Assembly (NCBI GenBank): GCA_003993805.1
Contig: RSEF01000002.1
Location: 5,259,160 to 5,323,159, forward strand
Direction of reading: 5' to 3'
Source of the DNA: Himantopus leucocephalus
Lineage: Eukaryota; Chordata; Aves; Charadriiformes; Recurvirostridae
DNA length: 64,000 nt
A model generated the notes under the pieces. That model was given only the letters and a program-made list of their open reading frames with translations. It was not told where the DNA came from and ran no database searches. The translations under genes were made by a program, and so were the position numbers. Position 1 is the stretch's first letter, and each line of letters starts with the position of its first letter. Positions 61,801 to 64,000 of the stretch are shown in pieces.

Positions 61801-64000
61801 AGTCTCCCACATTGTCCAAAGTGATATTTTTTTGCATTCGTCTTGCAAGGGCTGTTGGGAACCAAGTCTGAGGCCTTACAGAAAAGACAAAGGAGAAGGC
61901 AGAATCAGTTCTAATCTCATGAAACACTCTATACTAAGGTGACGATTACAAATGATCCCTGCCTTCCTCCAAAATCACCACTGCCACCCATATCTTGGAG
62001 TTGGCGTCTCTCTGCCTGCATTGCCGTGTGCCTGTCCCTGACCGTTTCTCCTGTGTCGGCTGCTGCCATCCCCGTTGCGGTTTTTTGTGTAGCACAGTGA
62101 TCCCAATGGCAATATGAAATCCTAGCGATCCGGCTCCTGTTAAGTGAGTTAAATACCTGGGCACCAGCCAGCATGCGGAGGATGGAGGGCCAGACTCGGA
62201 AACCTTCGGATGAAGCTGTCCTGTAGGAATCTGCTCAGACTTTTTTTTTATGGAAGTGGAGCAAGACTGATGCCCTGCAAGGGGTTGCTCCTGCGCGCTA
62301 ATCTTGTCTGGGTGACACACAGGGTATCTTGCACCTCTTCCCCATTTGGACTCTGATTCCTCTGTGTATTTGGGGATTAGCAGGAGTTTGATGAATGACT
62401 TGGAAATAAAACTAAAGCAAAAGCAACCCAAGAGGTTTTATTGCTTAAAGGGATTTGTTGGAGGGAAGTTCAAGGCTTTTTCAGGTGGTGCTCTTTATGG
62501 CAGTCTGACAAATGAATCATGCTGATTAACTGTTACAAGGTCTCTCTGTCTTTCTCCCTATTTTTATCTCTGAGCTTATCTTCTGTTCATGATTAGCTGT
62601 TGTGTAACTGAATATTTCAGTTAGTCCAGGTGAAATGATACGCTGCTCGAATATAATCAGATTCTTGTATTGTGGCATAATAAATGTGATACTCCCATGC
62701 TTTTCTCGCAAAAACAAAAAAGCTTAGGAAGTGGTTTAGGGTTGCATGCACTTGAAATATTGGCATGGCAGCGATCCAGCTATTAATTTGTTTGCTGCTC
62801 TACTTCTTAGGGGGTGAGAGGTTCAGCAGCACATTTGATATGCTGAGTTAGATCAGCTTGTGCCCCCATACAGAATGTTTTGGCTATTTTGATGTCTTTT
62901 CAAAATCAGTTTTCTGAGTGTGGAGCAGGAGAGCGCTGTGGCAGCTGTTTGAATGTTGCTTTGAAGAGTCCCTGGAAACAATATTCTTGCTGTGGTTTTA
63001 TGCCAAATATATTAGCTTGTATTTCGGACCCTAGGATAGTTTTGACACAGGATCAAAGTTTGTCTGCCTCCTTTACATATATCAAGAGGGGGGGAAAAAA
63101 AAAATAATCTGAAAAAAGAGTGTCTGTATGTGATCACATACACATCACCAACACTTGTGTGTGGGGTTTTGCAGGAGTGCTCCTCCAGTAGCAAGTTTCA
63201 GATTTAAGATGAAGGAGCTGATGGATATGTTTTGGCAGAACTCAGCTGTCCTACAGGATTCAAGCTTAATTTTCATGTAGCTGATTAATGCATTGATAGC
63301 TGCGCTGGCAGGTATTGTGGTTAAACTGGATTCCAGTACGCCTCTGATTATTTTGATGACTGAAATACTGTACTTTCTTGTTTCTCTAGCAATACTGTAG
63401 GAGAACTTCACTGCCCTTCTCTCCACAGTGCTATAATCTTGTTTTGGGGAGTGTGTTTTAGAATTGAAGTTTGGTAGGAGAGGATTGAGGGATAGATAAT
63501 GAGATATGGAGCCCTTCACCTCTAATTGCCAGTTTGATTTTTTTTTTTTTTTTAAGTCAGGACACTGGTAGTTTGAAAGCTAGCTATTGCTCAGCTGTGG
63601 GAAGTGGAATTTTATATTCAGAGAAGTGTACTTTGGTCTCTTTCCCTTATAGTACAGGATGGGCAGAAGGAGCCTTTACAGGTAGTTGTTAATATAAATT
63701 TTAAAGCTTTAATTTGTAAACAGTTCAGTAGCCAGAACAACAGAACTGTTACTCTTGGGTGTCTCAGTGGGAAGGAGGAAAAGATGCTGCTCTAGATTGC
63801 ATTGGGTGATTTGTTCCCCCGAATAAACATCTCTCTGTGCAGCATCAAGGGTTCAAGGCCCACCAGATCTCCCTTCTGTGCGCACAGCAGTCAGGCTGGG
63901 GCCTATTGTGGTGGTTTGGCAAACCAGCATGTTTTCCTGGTGGCTGTTTCTTCCACTGTATCATCCAGAAATTCATTGTTTTTTTTTTTTTAAAAAAAAA
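58802..64000 (+). other. OXSR1: OXSR1 intron 4 (partial)
   Basis: Runs from donor GTATTT to the end of the window; the next exon, starting with the DVKAGN-type catalytic loop, is not present. Only homopolymer T/A runs (about 59,190, 60,549, 63,538 and 63,979 onward) were noted. No exon, RNA gene or mobile element was recognised. Confidence 0.85.

Larger units (their letters stand above)
16760..64000 (+). other. OXSR1: OXSR1 gene, 5' part (exons 1-4 and introns)
   Basis: Oxidative-stress-responsive kinase 1 (OSR1), a Ste20/GCK-VI serine/threonine kinase activated by WNK kinases through T-loop phosphorylation. It phosphorylates SLC12 cation-chloride cotransporters to control cell volume and ion balance. 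The four exons encode residues 1-144 plus two bases of codon 145, collinear with vertebrate OSR1. Catalytic-loop, T-loop and the C-terminal CCT docking domain must lie to the right. The paralogue STK39 (SPAK) is excluded because it carries a long Ala/Pro-rich N-terminal extension, whereas this protein begins MAEDPSALPWSINKDDYELQ as in OSR1. All splice junctions are GT/AG and keep the frame. Confidence 0.97.

Noticed and set aside
63979..64000. T13/A9 run at the right edge as a possible terminator or transposon end
   Set aside because: The window is cut here, so the structure cannot be judged. Similar homopolymer runs are common throughout the introns.

Overview
This is vertebrate nuclear DNA, most likely avian. 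It carries two neighbouring genes, both on the + strand: the 3' end of MYD88 and the 5' portion of OXSR1. The order MYD88 then OXSR1 is the conserved amniote arrangement (human 3p22). A well-preserved CR1 LINE 3' end at about 48,911-49,343, ending in the CR1-type tail 'attctatgattct', plus older CR1 fragments and sparse repeats, points to a bird rather than a mammal. Other CR1-bearing sauropsids cannot be fully excluded, and the species cannot be named.

Layout. 1-1002 is MYD88 intron 3. MYD88 exon 4 is 1003-1094, intron 4 is 1095-3094, and the last coding exon is 3095-3249. A 3' UTR follows, with three AATAAA signals at 3431, 3977 and 4332. About 4,360-16,250 is intergenic and holds no recognised gene. 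It does contain an old CR1 remnant and a candidate unannotated exon (8816-8924). A CpG-rich TATA-less promoter region covers about 15.9-17.4 kb, with paired CCAAT boxes, two oppositely oriented YY1 motifs, an Sp1-type GC box and a perfect CRE. OXSR1 starts at ATG 16760. Exons 1-4 are 16760-16829, 36448-36560, 46780-46888 and 58660-58801, separated by introns of about 19.6, 10.2 and 11.8 kb. Intron 4 runs off the right edge. The four exons encode residues 1-144 plus two bases of codon 145 (the Arg of HRD), so the window holds the kinase N-lobe and stops just before the catalytic loop.

MyD88 is the cytosolic adaptor for Toll-like and IL-1 family receptors. OXSR1 (OSR1) is a Ste20 kinase downstream of WNK kinases that controls cation-chloride cotransporters. 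They are neighbours by synteny; nothing here suggests a shared pathway.

I found no clearly novel system. The points most worth a second look are the divergent, YY1-marked OXSR1 promoter with a 304-codon antisense frame, the splice-bounded candidate exon at 8816-8924, the G-rich degenerate repeat at the start of intron 1, and a probable assembly artefact (46-bp near-identical duplication around a single N at 57256). Most other open frames in the window are chance frames; many lack an ATG.
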